Of a stretch of DNA of 64,000 nucleotides, positions 25,622-32,964 are shown piece after piece. The notes beneath the pieces were generated by a model, which worked only from the letters and a program-made list of their open reading frames with translations, had not been told where the DNA came from and ran no database searches. The stretch's first letter is position 1; the number at the start of each line of letters is the position of its first letter. The DNA is from Agromyces marinus (GTDB lineage: Bacteria; Actinomycetota; Actinomycetes; Actinomycetales; Microbacteriaceae). The stretch spans positions 1,054,001 to 1,118,000 of the forward strand of contig NZ_CP087879.1 in the NCBI RefSeq assembly GCF_021442325.1, in the 5' to 3' direction. The position numbers were made by a program, and so were the translations under genes.

Positions 25622-26596
25622 ATGGCGCACCCCCTCCTGCCCGTGAACTCCGACGGATTCGTCCTCTCCAGCCAGGTGCGCAGCGTCGGCCGCCTGAGCA
25701 CGCTCGAGGAGCAGCGTCGCTGCGATGAGCTGCTGCGGCTGCGCCGCGGTGTGTACGTCGACCGCGAGCGGTACGAGGGCGCCGGGCCGCTGCGTCGCTA
25801 CCGCGATCGCGCGATCGCCGTCGCGCTGCAGCGCCGGTCGCCCGTGTTCGCGGGCTTCACCGCAGCGGTGCTGCACGGCCTGCCGAGCGTCGGCCGCCTG
25901 CCGGGCGAGATCTTCCTGCTCGCCGGCGGCCCGTCCGGGCGGCGTCGGAACGGTGTCGTGGAGATCGCACGCACCGGCGCGGAGCGTCTCGTCGAGATCG
26001 ACGATTGGGCTGCGGTCGATGTCGTCGACGCGGTGATCGACGTGGCGAAGCGGATGCCGCTGCTCACCGCGCTCGTCATGGCCGACGCTGCCCTCCACGC
26101 GCCGAGGTTCGGCGAGAAGCCCCCGCGCTGCACCTCCGACGACCTTCGCGCGGCGTACCAGGCGCGGATGCCGTTCCCGGCGAGCAGTGCGGTTCGTGCC
26201 GTGATCGAGCGAGCTGTGCCGGATGCGGACACGCCCATCGAGACGCTGAGCCGACTGCGGTTCGAGGAGCTGGGTGTTCCGGCGCCGCTGCGTCAGTTCG
26301 CAGTGCCGCTTCCGCGTCTCGGTCGGGTCGTCCATCTCGACTTCGCCTGGCCCGAACTCGGAGTGTGGGGCGAGGCCGACGGTGCGGAGAAGTACGGTTC
26401 CGGGCCGGAGGCGGCCCGCGTCGTCCGTGCGGAGAAGCTGCGTGAGGACGAGATCCGCGCGGAGACCGGATGGCGCTGCGCTCGGTGGTCCTGGCGCGAC
26501 GCATGGGACCGGGCACCGCTCCGAGACATCCTGAGCCGGGCCGGCGTCCGCCGGAACCACTCGATTGCGCCAGTTCGTCCACCGAGCGCCCGGTGA
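25622..26596 (+). CDS. AbiEi-antitoxin-like / DUF559 endonuclease-like protein
   Basis: The 324-residue protein has an N-terminal region (about 10-100) like the AbiEi antitoxin family: a winged-helix pattern ending in LLRLRRGVYVDRERY, then AVALQRRSPVFAGFTAAVLHGL. Its C-terminus (about 225-310) resembles the DUF559/Vsr-like nuclease fold: HLDFAWPELGVWGEADGAEKYG followed by REKLREDEIRAETGWRCARWSWRD. Such proteins are scattered in many actinobacterial genomes as single genes; no cognate AbiEii toxin is adjacent. Function unknown. Tandem repeats flank it on both sides, and its end lies in a long inverted repeat, which suggests an acquired cassette. A GTG seven codons in is an alternative start. 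Confidence 0.65.
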   Translation: MAHPLLPVNSDGFVLSSQVRSVGRLSTLEEQRRCDELLRLRRGVYVDRERYEGAGPLRRYRDRAIAVALQRRSPVFAGFTAAVLHGLPSVGRLPGEIFLLAGGPSGRRRNGVVEIARTGAERLVEIDDWAAVDVVDAVIDVAKRMPLLTALVMADAALHAPRFGEKPPRCTSDDLRAAYQARMPFPASSAVRAVIERAVPDADTPIETLSRLRFEELGVPAPLRQFAVPLPRLGRVVHLDFAWPELGVWGEADGAEKYGSGPEAARVVRAEKLREDEIRAETGWRCARWSWRDAWDRAPLRDILSRAGVRRNHSIAPVRPPSAR

Positions 26597-26627
26597 TCCG
26601 GCGCGGCATCGTCGAACTGGCGCAATC
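26563..26627. repeat. 15-bp inverted repeat spanning the end of the DUF559 gene
   Basis: GATTGCGCCAGTTCG (26563-26577) and its exact complement (26613-26627) with a 35-base interior that has a smaller CACCG / CGGTG pairing. The gene's TGA (26594-26596) lies inside the loop. It may act as a terminator or as the end of a mobile cassette. Confidence 0.7.
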
Positions 26628-26660
26628 CGGGGCAGAGGTGGGGCCGACCGGGAGAGCAGC

Positions 26661-26724
26661 GGCAGCGCAGGGCGGCGGCAGCGCAGCGCGGCGGCAGCGC
26701 GGCGCGGGGGCAGCGCGGCGCCGC
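26661..26724. repeat. Four 16-bp tandem repeats
   Basis: Units start at 26661, 26677, 26693 and 26709, consensus GGCAGCGCRGCGCGGC. They lie between the convergent DUF559 and cysE genes. Confidence 0.8.
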
Positions 26725-26737
26725 CGCCGGCCGGGCG

Positions 26738-27319
26738 TCAGATGTGCCAGTCGTGCAGTCCGCGCGCGGCGTCGGCCGTCGCGGGGGAGAGGGGCTTCGC
26801 GACCGCCGGGATGCCGACGAGGAGCGAGTGCGCCGGCGCGCCGCGGGTGACGACGGCGTTGGCCCCGATCGCGCTGCCCGCGCCGATGACGATGTCGCCG
26901 AGCACCTTCGCGCCGGCGCCGACGGTCACGCCGTCGCCGAGGGTCGGGTGCCGCTTCGCGCCGCGGGGTGCGCCGCGAGGCGCCTTCCCGCCGAGCGTGA
27001 CGCCGTGGTAGAGCATGACGTCGTCACCGACGACGGCGGTCTCGCCGATGACCACGCCCATGCCGTGGTCGATGAAGAAGCGGCGGCCGATGGTCGCGCC
27101 CGGGTGGATCTCGATGCCCGTCAGGAACCGCGTGAGCTGCGAGAGCACGCGCGCAGGGAACCGCAGCAGCGGCGCGGCCCACATGCGGTGCGCCACGCGG
27201 TGCGACCAGATCGCGTGCAGGCCGGAGTACGCCACGACGATCTCGAGACGGTTCCGCGCTGCGGGGTCGTGGGATCGGGCGGTCGCGATGTCTTCCCTGA
27301 GCCGGCCGAGGATTCCCAC
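26738..27319 (-). CDS. cysE: Serine O-acetyltransferase
   Basis: Makes O-acetylserine from serine and acetyl-CoA, the first step of cysteine synthesis. The 193-residue protein is of the short CysE type. A helical N-terminus with [32 protein letters not shown] is followed by the left-handed parallel beta-helix of hexapeptide repeats with catalytic His in [31 protein letters not shown]. The C-terminal loop [10 protein letters not shown] closes the fold. The GTG start matches the family N-terminus ([13 protein letters not shown]). It follows cysK after 32 bp on the same strand, so the two form one operon. Confidence 0.94.
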   Translation of the reverse strand: MGILGRLREDIATARSHDPAARNRLEIVVAYSGLHAIWSHRVAHRMWAAPLLRFPARVLSQLTRFLTGIEIHPGATIGRRFFIDHGMGVVIGETAVVGDDVMLYHGVTLGGKAPRGAPRGAKRHPTLGDGVTVGAGAKVLGDIVIGAGSAIGANAVVTRGAPAHSLLVGIPAVAKPLSPATADAARGLHDWHI

Positions 27320-27351
27320 CGGCCCAGTCAACCAGATCCCGCGCCGCCCGT

Positions 27352-28287
27352 TCAGTCGAGGAGGCCCTCGTACAGCACGGTCGACAGGTACCGCTCGCCG
27401 TAGCTCGCGAGGATGACGACGATGGTCTTGCCGGCGTTCTCGGGGCGCTGGGCGAGCTGCGTCGCCGCGTGCACGGTGGCGCCCGACGAGATGCCGCCGA
27501 GGATGCCCTCCTCGACGCCGAGTCGGCGCGCGGTCGCGACGGCCTGGTCGATGTCGACGTCGATGATCTCGTCGTAGACGTCGCGGTCGAGGATGGAGGG
27601 CACGAAGTTCGCGCCGATGCCCTGGATCTTGTGCGGTCCGGGCTCCCCGCCGTTCAGGATCGGCGACTCGAGCGGTTCGACGCCGACGATCTGCACGCCG
27701 GGCTTGCGCTCCTTGAGCACCTGGCCGACGCCCGAGAGCGTGCCGCCCGTGCCGATGCCGGAGACGAAGATGTCGACGCCGCCGTCGGTGTCGTTCCAGA
27801 CCTCTTCGGCGGTCGTGCGGCGGTGGATCTCGACGTTCGCGAGGTTGTCGAACTGCCGTGCGAGGATCGCACCCGGTGTCTCGGCCGCGAGCTGCTCGGC
27901 GCGCGCGACCGCGCCCTTCATGCCCTCGGATCCGGGCGTGAGGACGAGTTCCGCACCGTAGGCGCGAAGGAGTGCGCGACGCTCCTTGCTCATGGTCTCG
28001 GGCATGGCGATCACGACCCGGTAGCCGCGCGCGGCGCCGATCATCGCCAGCGCGATGCCCGTGTTGCCGCTGGTGCCCTCGACGATGGTGCCGCCGGGCT
28101 TCAGCTCGCCGGAGGCCTCCGCGGCGTCGACGATGCCGACGCCGAGCCGGTCCTTCACGCTGGCCGAGGGGTTGTAGAACTCGAGCTTGGCGAGCACGGT
28201 GGCGCCGGCGCCATCCGTCACGCGGTTCAGCTTGACGAGGGGCGTGCGCCCGAAGACGTCGGTGATGTTCTCGTAGACCTGGGCCAT
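27352..28287 (-). CDS. cysK: Cysteine synthase A (O-acetylserine sulfhydrylase)
   Basis: Converts O-acetylserine and sulfide to cysteine using PLP. The 311-residue fold-type II enzyme has the PLP-binding Lys45 in [11 protein letters not shown], the substrate loop [16 protein letters not shown], the phosphate-binding [10 protein letters not shown], and [13 protein letters not shown]. The position upstream of cysE means both halves of the cysteine synthase complex are made together. A TAAGCT -10 candidate on the minus strand lies about 40 nt upstream. It is divergent from prmC with only 87 bp between the start codons. Confidence 0.97.
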   Translation of the reverse strand: MAQVYENITDVFGRTPLVKLNRVTDGAGATVLAKLEFYNPSASVKDRLGVGIVDAAEASGELKPGGTIVEGTSGNTGIALAMIGAARGYRVVIAMPETMSKERRALLRAYGAELVLTPGSEGMKGAVARAEQLAAETPGAILARQFDNLANVEIHRRTTAEEVWNDTDGGVDIFVSGIGTGGTLSGVGQVLKERKPGVQIVGVEPLESPILNGGEPGPHKIQGIGANFVPSILDRDVYDEIIDVDIDQAVATARRLGVEEGILGGISSGATVHAATQLAQRPENAGKTIVVILASYGERYLSTVLYEGLLD

Positions 28288-28326
28288 GGTTCCGCTCTCT
28301 CTCGCGCCGGGGTGGTGCCGTCGACC

Positions 28327-28332
28327 AGCTTA
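28327..28332 (-). promoter_or_regulatory. Candidate -10 element of cysK-cysE
   Basis: Minus strand TAAGCT, about 40 nt before the ATG at 28287. Confidence 0.4.
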
Positions 28333-28361
28333 CGAAGGGTGGCAACGTGCGGACAGTGGGT

Positions 28362-28367
28362 TACATT
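28362..28367 (+). promoter_or_regulatory. -10 element of prmC (leaderless)
   Basis: TACATT ends 7 nt before the GTG at 28375. Confidence 0.45.
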
Positions 28368-28374
28368 CCATTGC

Positions 28375-29256
28375 GTGAATGCAACGCCCGGTGCCGCCGC
28401 CCGTCCGCTCCGCGAGATCCGTCGGGAGATCGTGCGCGAACTCGGTGCGGCGGGCGTCGTCGACCCCGAGGTCGACGCCGATCTGCTGCTCGGTCACGTC
28501 CTCGGGCTCTCGCGCGGCGGGGTGCAGGCGAAGCTGGTCGTCGGCGGCGAGGTCGGTGAAGCGGATGCCGCGGTGCTGACCGGACTCGTCGCGCGTCGGG
28601 TCCGGCGTGAGCCGCTGCAGCACCTGACGGGGCGTGCGGCGTTCCGCTCGCTCGAGCTGGCCGTGGGCCCGGGGGTGTTCGTCCCGCGCCCGGAGACCGA
28701 GCTGCTCGCACAGCTCGCGATCGATGCGCTGCACGCGGCTGCCGAGCCGGAGCCGATCGGACTCGACCTCGGGTCGGGCAGCGGCGCGATCGCGCTGTCG
28801 ATGGCGACCGAGGTGCCGCACGCACGGGTCTGGGCGGTCGAGAACTCGCCGGAGGCGTTCGGCTGGACGCGGCGCAACGTCGAGGAGGTCGGTGCGCCGA
28901 ACCTCGAGCTGGTGTTCGGCGACCTGGCCGACGCGTTGCCCGAGCTCGAGGGGCGCGTGGCCGTGGTGGCGTCGAATCCGCCGTACATCCCGCTCGGTGC
29001 GATCCCGCGGGATCCGGAGGTGCGGCTGCACGATCCGGAGCGCGCGCTCTACGGGGGGCGGGACGGCCTGGACGTCGTCCGGGTGCTCTCGCGGCGCGGG
29101 CTCCGCCTCGCGCGTCCGGGCGGCGCGCTGATGATCGAGCACGGCGAGGCGCAGTCGGCCGAGATCGCGGCGATACTCGTGGCCGACGGATGGCACGCGG
29201 TCGCGCATCACCGCGACCTGACGGGCCGCGACCGGGTGACGACCGCGCGGCGCTGA
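28375..29256 (+). CDS. prmC: Peptide chain release factor N5-glutamine methyltransferase
   Basis: Methylates the GGQ glutamine of release factors RF1 and RF2. The 293-residue protein has an N-terminal helical domain binding the release factor (REIRREIVRELGAAGV, HLTGRAAFRSLELAVGPGVFVPRPETE), then a SAM-dependent Rossmann domain with GLDLGSGSGAIALS near residue 130 and the catalytic NPPY in VASNPPYIPLG near residue 201. The GTG is chosen because a -10 element sits 7 nt upstream and the family start aligns here. It is separated from its substrate gene prfA by 3 kb, unlike the usual adjacent pair. Confidence 0.95.
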   Translation: MNATPGAAARPLREIRREIVRELGAAGVVDPEVDADLLLGHVLGLSRGGVQAKLVVGGEVGEADAAVLTGLVARRVRREPLQHLTGRAAFRSLELAVGPGVFVPRPETELLAQLAIDALHAAAEPEPIGLDLGSGSGAIALSMATEVPHARVWAVENSPEAFGWTRRNVEEVGAPNLELVFGDLADALPELEGRVAVVASNPPYIPLGAIPRDPEVRLHDPERALYGGRDGLDVVRVLSRRGLRLARPGGALMIEHGEAQSAEIAAILVADGWHAVAHHRDLTGRDRVTTARR

Positions 29257-29267
29257 CCGCGGCGCCG

Positions 29268-30197
29268 TCAGGCGCGCTCGTGGCGTGCGCGAGCCTCGCG
29301 CAGCGCGGTGCGGGCGGTCCTGCGCGCGTCGCGCAACCGCTTCTCGGCCTCGCGGACGGCCTTCCGGGTCTCGCGGACCCGCTTGTCGGCGGCGACCTCG
29401 GGCGCCTCCGCCGGCTCCGGCCGGGGGTCGGCGACGGCCCCCGCATCGCGGCGTGCGAGGTAGTCGGCGATGCCGTCGAGCACTCGCTCGAGTCCGAACG
29501 CGAACGGGTCGTCGCCCTGCGCGAAGACCCCCGCGTCGACGGCGCGTCGGAGCGCCGGGTAGTCGTCGGCCGTGACGAACGCCTCGAGGATCGCCGAACG
29601 CCCGTCGTCGATCGCCTGCGGGTCGATGCCGGCGGCGTCGGCCGTCTCGACGTAGGAGCGTTCGATCGAGCTCTGCCAGCGGACCTGGCCGGTGATCAGC
29701 AGGATCATCGCGACCCGTTCCCCCTCGTCGATCGCGGCGACGCCCGCGAGGGTGTCGAGCATCGCATCCATCCAGGCGAGGTGGTTCGGGGTCAGCGGGG
29801 TGCCCTGGATGGCGATGTCGAGCAGCCAGGGGTGTTCGCGCTGGATCTCGAGCTGCGCCCTCGCGAGCGCGCGGAGCCGCGCGCGCCAGTCGGCCGGGTC
29901 GAGGCCCTCGTCGGGTTCGGGCGGCAGGCCGGTGCCGCGTTCCTGCATGAGGACGAGGAGGTCGTCCTTCGAGGTGACGTAGCGGTAGAGCGACATGGGC
30001 GTGTAGCCGAGCGACTGCGCCACTCGGCTCATCGAGACGGCCGGGAGGCCTTCGGCGTCGGCGATCTCGACGGCGGCGTCGACGATGCGCTCGATGCTCA
30101 TCTCGCGCTTGGGGCCGCGCTGCGGGTTCGCGGCGATGCCCCACGCGAGGGCGACGCCCCGGGGCAGGTCGGGCTCGACGGGCGGGTCGCTGCTCAT
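29268..30197 (-). CDS. TetR/AcrR family transcriptional regulator with C-terminal coiled coil
   Basis: Probable ligand-responsive repressor of the divergent exporter genes. The 309-residue protein is longer than a usual TetR (about 200). The helix-turn-helix lies at residues about 35-78 (IVDAAVEIADAEGLPAVSMSRVAQSLGYTPMSLYRYVTSKDDLLVLM), a ligand-binding domain of the TetR_C type (ILLITGQVRWQSSIERSY) fills about 90-240, and the last 45 residues are an Arg/Glu/Ala-rich helix (RETRKAVREAEKRLRDARRT) predicted to be a coiled coil. Inverted GTGTAT / ATACAC half-sites lie between it and the transporter. Confidence 0.9.
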   Translation of the reverse strand: MSSDPPVEPDLPRGVALAWGIAANPQRGPKREMSIERIVDAAVEIADAEGLPAVSMSRVAQSLGYTPMSLYRYVTSKDDLLVLMQERGTGLPPEPDEGLDPADWRARLRALARAQLEIQREHPWLLDIAIQGTPLTPNHLAWMDAMLDTLAGVAAIDEGERVAMILLITGQVRWQSSIERSYVETADAAGIDPQAIDDGRSAILEAFVTADDYPALRRAVDAGVFAQGDDPFAFGLERVLDGIADYLARRDAGAVADPRPEPAEAPEVAADKRVRETRKAVREAEKRLRDARRTARTALREARARHERA

Positions 30198-30235
30198 CCG
30201 GCTCCAATCGGCGTGCGGGATTGCATCGAGTCTAG

Positions 30236-30289
30236 AACTGTGTATTACTTAAACGGCAGTGGATGTCATACACAGTTTACGTGATACAC
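30236..30289. promoter_or_regulatory. Probable TetR operator region
   Basis: A perfect 10-bp inverted repeat AACTGTGTAT (30236-30245) / ATACACAGTT (30268-30277), overlapped by a second 15-bp arm pair GTGTATTACTTAAAC (30240-30254) / GTTTACGTGATACAC (30275-30289) with two mismatches. It is one of the few AT-rich stretches of the window and lies between divergent regulator and transporter genes. Confidence 0.7.
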
Positions 30290-30303
30290 GAAAGGTGCGA
30301 TCC

Positions 30304-31227
30304 ATGACCACCGCGATCGAGGCCCGCGGCATCGCCAAGCGGTTCCGCGGCACCCGGGTCCTCGACGGACTCGATCTCACGGTCGGAACCGGCACCGTCT
30401 TCGCCCTCCTCGGGCCGAACGGCGCAGGCAAGACCACGACCATCGACATCCTCACCACGCTCGTGCGCGCCGACGCCGGGACCGCGCGGGTCGCGGGCGT
30501 CGACGTGCGCGCCGACCCCGACGCCGTCCGTGCGCGCATCAGCGTCACGGGGCAGTCCGCAGCCGTCGACGGCGTGCTCACCGGACGCGAGAACCTGCTC
30601 ATGCTCGCCCGGTTGTCGGGGCTGCCCGCGCGATCCGCGAGGTCGCGCGCCGACGAACTGCTCGAGCGGTTCGACCTCACGTCCGCCGCCACCCGGCGCG
30701 TCGCGGCGTACTCCGGCGGCATGCGGCGCCGGCTCGACCTCGCACTGAGCCTGGTCGTCCCGACGCCCGTGGTCTTCCTCGACGAGCCCACGACGGGTCT
30801 GGACGCACGGAGCCGACGCGAACTCTGGCAGCTCATCCGGGAGGTGTCCGACGCCGGCTCCACGGTCTTCCTCACCACCCAGTACCTCGAGGAGGCGGAC
30901 CGGCTCGCCGACCGCATCGCCGTACTCGATCGCGGGCGCATCGCCGAAGCGGGAACCGCGAGCGAGCTGAAGTCCCGCGTGGGCGGCGAGGTCGTCGTGC
31001 TCCTCGGGGCGGACGACGAGGTGCTCGCCGAACTGCCCACCGACGGCACCGTCCACGCGCTGCGCGCCGCCGTCGACGAACTCGACCGGCACGAGGCATC
31101 CGCGATCGACGGTACCCGGGTCGCGATCCGCCGCCCCAGCCTCGACGACGTCTTCCTCGCCATCACCGCGCGCTCGCGCGAACCGCGCGGCGACCACGAC
31201 CTCATCGGAACGGAGCGACGCCCATGA
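30304..31227 (+). CDS. ABC transporter ATP-binding protein (DrrA-like drug exporter)
   Basis: Cytoplasmic ATPase of an ABC-2 type exporter. The 307-residue protein has Walker A GPNGAGKTT near residue 38, the ABC signature YSGGMRRRLDLA near 137, Walker B VVFLDEPTTGLD near 157, and a C-terminal extension with SLDDVFLAITAR, which is characteristic of daunorubicin-resistance type DrrA. The ATG at 30304 is preferred over an in-frame upstream ATG at 30259, because the latter lies inside the operator. The stop overlaps the permease ATG. The cargo is unknown. Confidence 0.92.
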   Translation: MTTAIEARGIAKRFRGTRVLDGLDLTVGTGTVFALLGPNGAGKTTTIDILTTLVRADAGTARVAGVDVRADPDAVRARISVTGQSAAVDGVLTGRENLLMLARLSGLPARSARSRADELLERFDLTSAATRRVAAYSGGMRRRLDLALSLVVPTPVVFLDEPTTGLDARSRRELWQLIREVSDAGSTVFLTTQYLEEADRLADRIAVLDRGRIAEAGTASELKSRVGGEVVVLLGADDEVLAELPTDGTVHALRAAVDELDRHEASAIDGTRVAIRRPSLDDVFLAITARSREPRGDHDLIGTERRP

Positions 31228-32051
31228 GCACCATCACCCCGCACGCGAACCCCGCCGCGCACCCGGCCGCGCCCGCCGCGCGCCGCACCCGCCCGGCCGG
31301 CCTGACCGCCGAGGTCGTGTTCGTGCGGCGCAGCCTCACGCACACGCTGCGCGATCCCGAGGCGCTGCTCATGGCGGTGCTCCTGCCGACCATGCTCATG
31401 CTGCTGTTCACGTTCGTGTTCGGCGGCGCCCTCGACCCGTCGGGCGGCTACGTGGACTACGTCGTGCCCGGCATCATCCTGCTCTGCGCCGGGTTCGGTG
31501 CGGGCTCCACGGCGCTCTCGGTCGCGGGCGACATGACGACCGGCGTCATCGACCGGTTCCGGACCATGCCCCTGCGCGCGAGCGCCGTCCTCACCGGACA
31601 CGTCGTCGCGAGCGTGCTGCGGAACCTCGTCGCGACGGCGATCGTCGTCGCGGTCGCGCTGGCCGTCGGCTTCCGGCCCACGGCGACGGCCGGCGAGTGG
31701 CTCGCCGCGATCGGCGTCATCGCGCTCTACATCCTCGCGATCACGTCGCTGTTCGCGGCGATCGGCCTGGCGGCCTCCGGCCCGGACGCCGCGAACGCGT
31801 ACGGCTTCATCCTGCTCTTCCTGCCCTACCTGTCGAGTGCGTTCGTCCCGGTCGAGAGCCTTCCGACGTGGCTCGCCGGCTTCGCGCAGCACCAGCCGAT
31901 CACCCCCGTCATCGAGACCATCCGCAGCCTGCTCATGGGCACGCCGGTGGGCGATCAGGCCTGGCTCGCGCTGGGATGGTGCACGCTGATCATCGTCGTG
32001 GCCGCGACGTGGGGAGCATGGCTGTTCCGGACCAGGACGGGCAGGCGCTGA
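31224..32051 (+). CDS. ABC-2 type transporter permease (DrrB-like)
   Basis: Membrane subunit paired with the preceding ATPase. The 275-residue protein has an Ala/Pro-rich cytoplasmic tail of about 30 residues, then six hydrophobic segments, and the DrrB-type signature VDYVVPGIILLCAGFGAGSTA followed by TGVIDRFRTMPLRASAVLTGHV. The conserved FVPVESLPTWLAGFAQHQPITPVIETIRSLL near the C-terminus is typical. ATGA overlap with the ATPase gene. Together with the TetR gene this is a self-contained regulated efflux module placed between prmC and tsaC. Confidence 0.92.
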   Translation: MSTITPHANPAAHPAAPAARRTRPAGLTAEVVFVRRSLTHTLRDPEALLMAVLLPTMLMLLFTFVFGGALDPSGGYVDYVVPGIILLCAGFGAGSTALSVAGDMTTGVIDRFRTMPLRASAVLTGHVVASVLRNLVATAIVVAVALAVGFRPTATAGEWLAAIGVIALYILAITSLFAAIGLAASGPDAANAYGFILLFLPYLSSAFVPVESLPTWLAGFAQHQPITPVIETIRSLLMGTPVGDQAWLALGWCTLIIVVAATWGAWLFRTRTGRR

Positions 32052-32081
32052 GCCGGCGGACCCCCGCCGAGCGTGCGAGAA

Positions 32082-32117
32082 CGGATGCCGCGTGCCGCCG
32101 CCCGCACGCGGCATCCG
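32082..32117 (+). terminator. Hairpin after the exporter operon
   Basis: 14-bp perfect arms (32082-32095 and 32104-32117) with an eight-base loop, 30 nt after the permease stop. The arms contain the GGATGCCGC word and its complement, like the hairpin at 10384. No T-tract. Confidence 0.65.
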
Positions 32118-32148
32118 CGCCGCCCAGCGCCGCCGATGCTCGCGCGTC

Positions 32149-32154
32149 TAGAAT
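32149..32154 (+). promoter_or_regulatory. -10 element of tsaC (leaderless or near-leaderless)
   Basis: TAGAAT ends 9 nt before the ATG at 32164, so any leader would be at most a few bases. Confidence 0.5.
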
Positions 32155-32163
32155 CGAGCGGTC

Positions 32164-32964
32164 ATGACACTCATCCACGACTGCTCGGTCGAATCCGACC
32201 TCCTCGCCGGCATGCGCCTGGCCCGCCGCGCCATCGGCAGCGGCGAGCTCGTCGTCATCCCCACCGACACCGTCTACGGCGTCGCCGCGGACGCGTTCAG
32301 TCCGGCCGCGGTGCAGCGCCTCCTCGACGCCAAGGGTCGCGAGCGCACGTCGCCGCCGCCCGTGCTCGTCCCGGGCATCCCGACGCTCGACGCGCTCGCG
32401 TCCGAGGTGCCCGACGCGGTGCGCGCCCTCGTGGCCGAGTTCTGGCCCGGCGGGCTCACCGTCATCCTCCGCGCCCAGCCGTCCCTGCAGTGGGACCTCG
32501 GCGAGACCCGCGGCACGGTCGCCCTCCGCATGCCCGACCAGCGGATCGCCCTCGAGCTGCTCTCCGAGACCGGTCCGCTCGCGGTGTCCTCGGCGAACCT
32601 CTCCGGAATGCCGTCGGCGACGACCGCACAGGACGCGGCCGACATGCTCGGCGACCGCGTCGCCGTCTACCTCGACGGCGGCGCCGCCGGAACGGCGTAC
32701 GACGCGATCGGCGAGCGTCCCGGCGACACGTCCTCGACCATCGTGGATGCCACGGGCCTCGGCCCCGACGGCACGGGCGCGCTGCGCATCGTCCGCGCCG
32801 GGGTGATCTCCCGCGAGCGGATCGCCGCGGTCGTGGGGGAGGAGGCACTCACGCCCGAGGGCGCGCCGGAGGCGGCGCCCGGGGATTCCGGCGTCGCGCC
32901 CGAGGCATCCGCCCCCGCCGCCGACGACGCATCGGCGGAACGCACGGACCCCGGCGCGCCATGA
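32164..32964 (+). CDS. tsaC: L-threonylcarbamoyladenylate synthase (Sua5/YciO/YrdC)
   Basis: Makes threonylcarbamoyl-AMP for the t6A37 modification of ANN-decoding tRNAs. In the 266-residue protein the YrdC domain spans about residues 15-205, with VIPTDTVYGVAADAF, KGRERTSPPPVLVPG, LVAEFWPGGLTVIL and GPLAVSSANLSG, all family hallmarks. The last 45 residues are a Pro/Ala/Glu-rich tail, not the Sua5 C-terminal domain, so this is a TsaC-sized enzyme with a disordered extension. Its stop overlaps the ATG of the next gene. The order prmC-tsaC-wecA is usual in actinobacteria; here the efflux module interrupts it. Confidence 0.92.
   Translation: MTLIHDCSVESDLLAGMRLARRAIGSGELVVIPTDTVYGVAADAFSPAAVQRLLDAKGRERTSPPPVLVPGIPTLDALASEVPDAVRALVAEFWPGGLTVILRAQPSLQWDLGETRGTVALRMPDQRIALELLSETGPLAVSSANLSGMPSATTAQDAADMLGDRVAVYLDGGAAGTAYDAIGERPGDTSSTIVDATGLGPDGTGALRIVRAGVISRERIAAVVGEEALTPEGAPEAAPGDSGVAPEASAPAADDASAERTDPGAP

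Noticed and set aside
21467-26560. Very long open frame on the minus strand opposite thrB, rho and prfA
   Set aside because: It is a GC-rich shadow of real genes: the composition is Arg/Asp/Val-rich without domains, and the plus-strand genes are unmistakable.
25622-26596. Complete AbiE toxin-antitoxin system
   Set aside because: No AbiEii nucleotidyltransferase toxin is next to the AbiEi-like gene; the downstream genes are cysteine biosynthesis genes.
30259-30303. Upstream ATG for the exporter ATPase
   Set aside because: It lies within the operator and adds 15 residues that do not fit the family; the ATG at 30304 aligns with DrrA starts.
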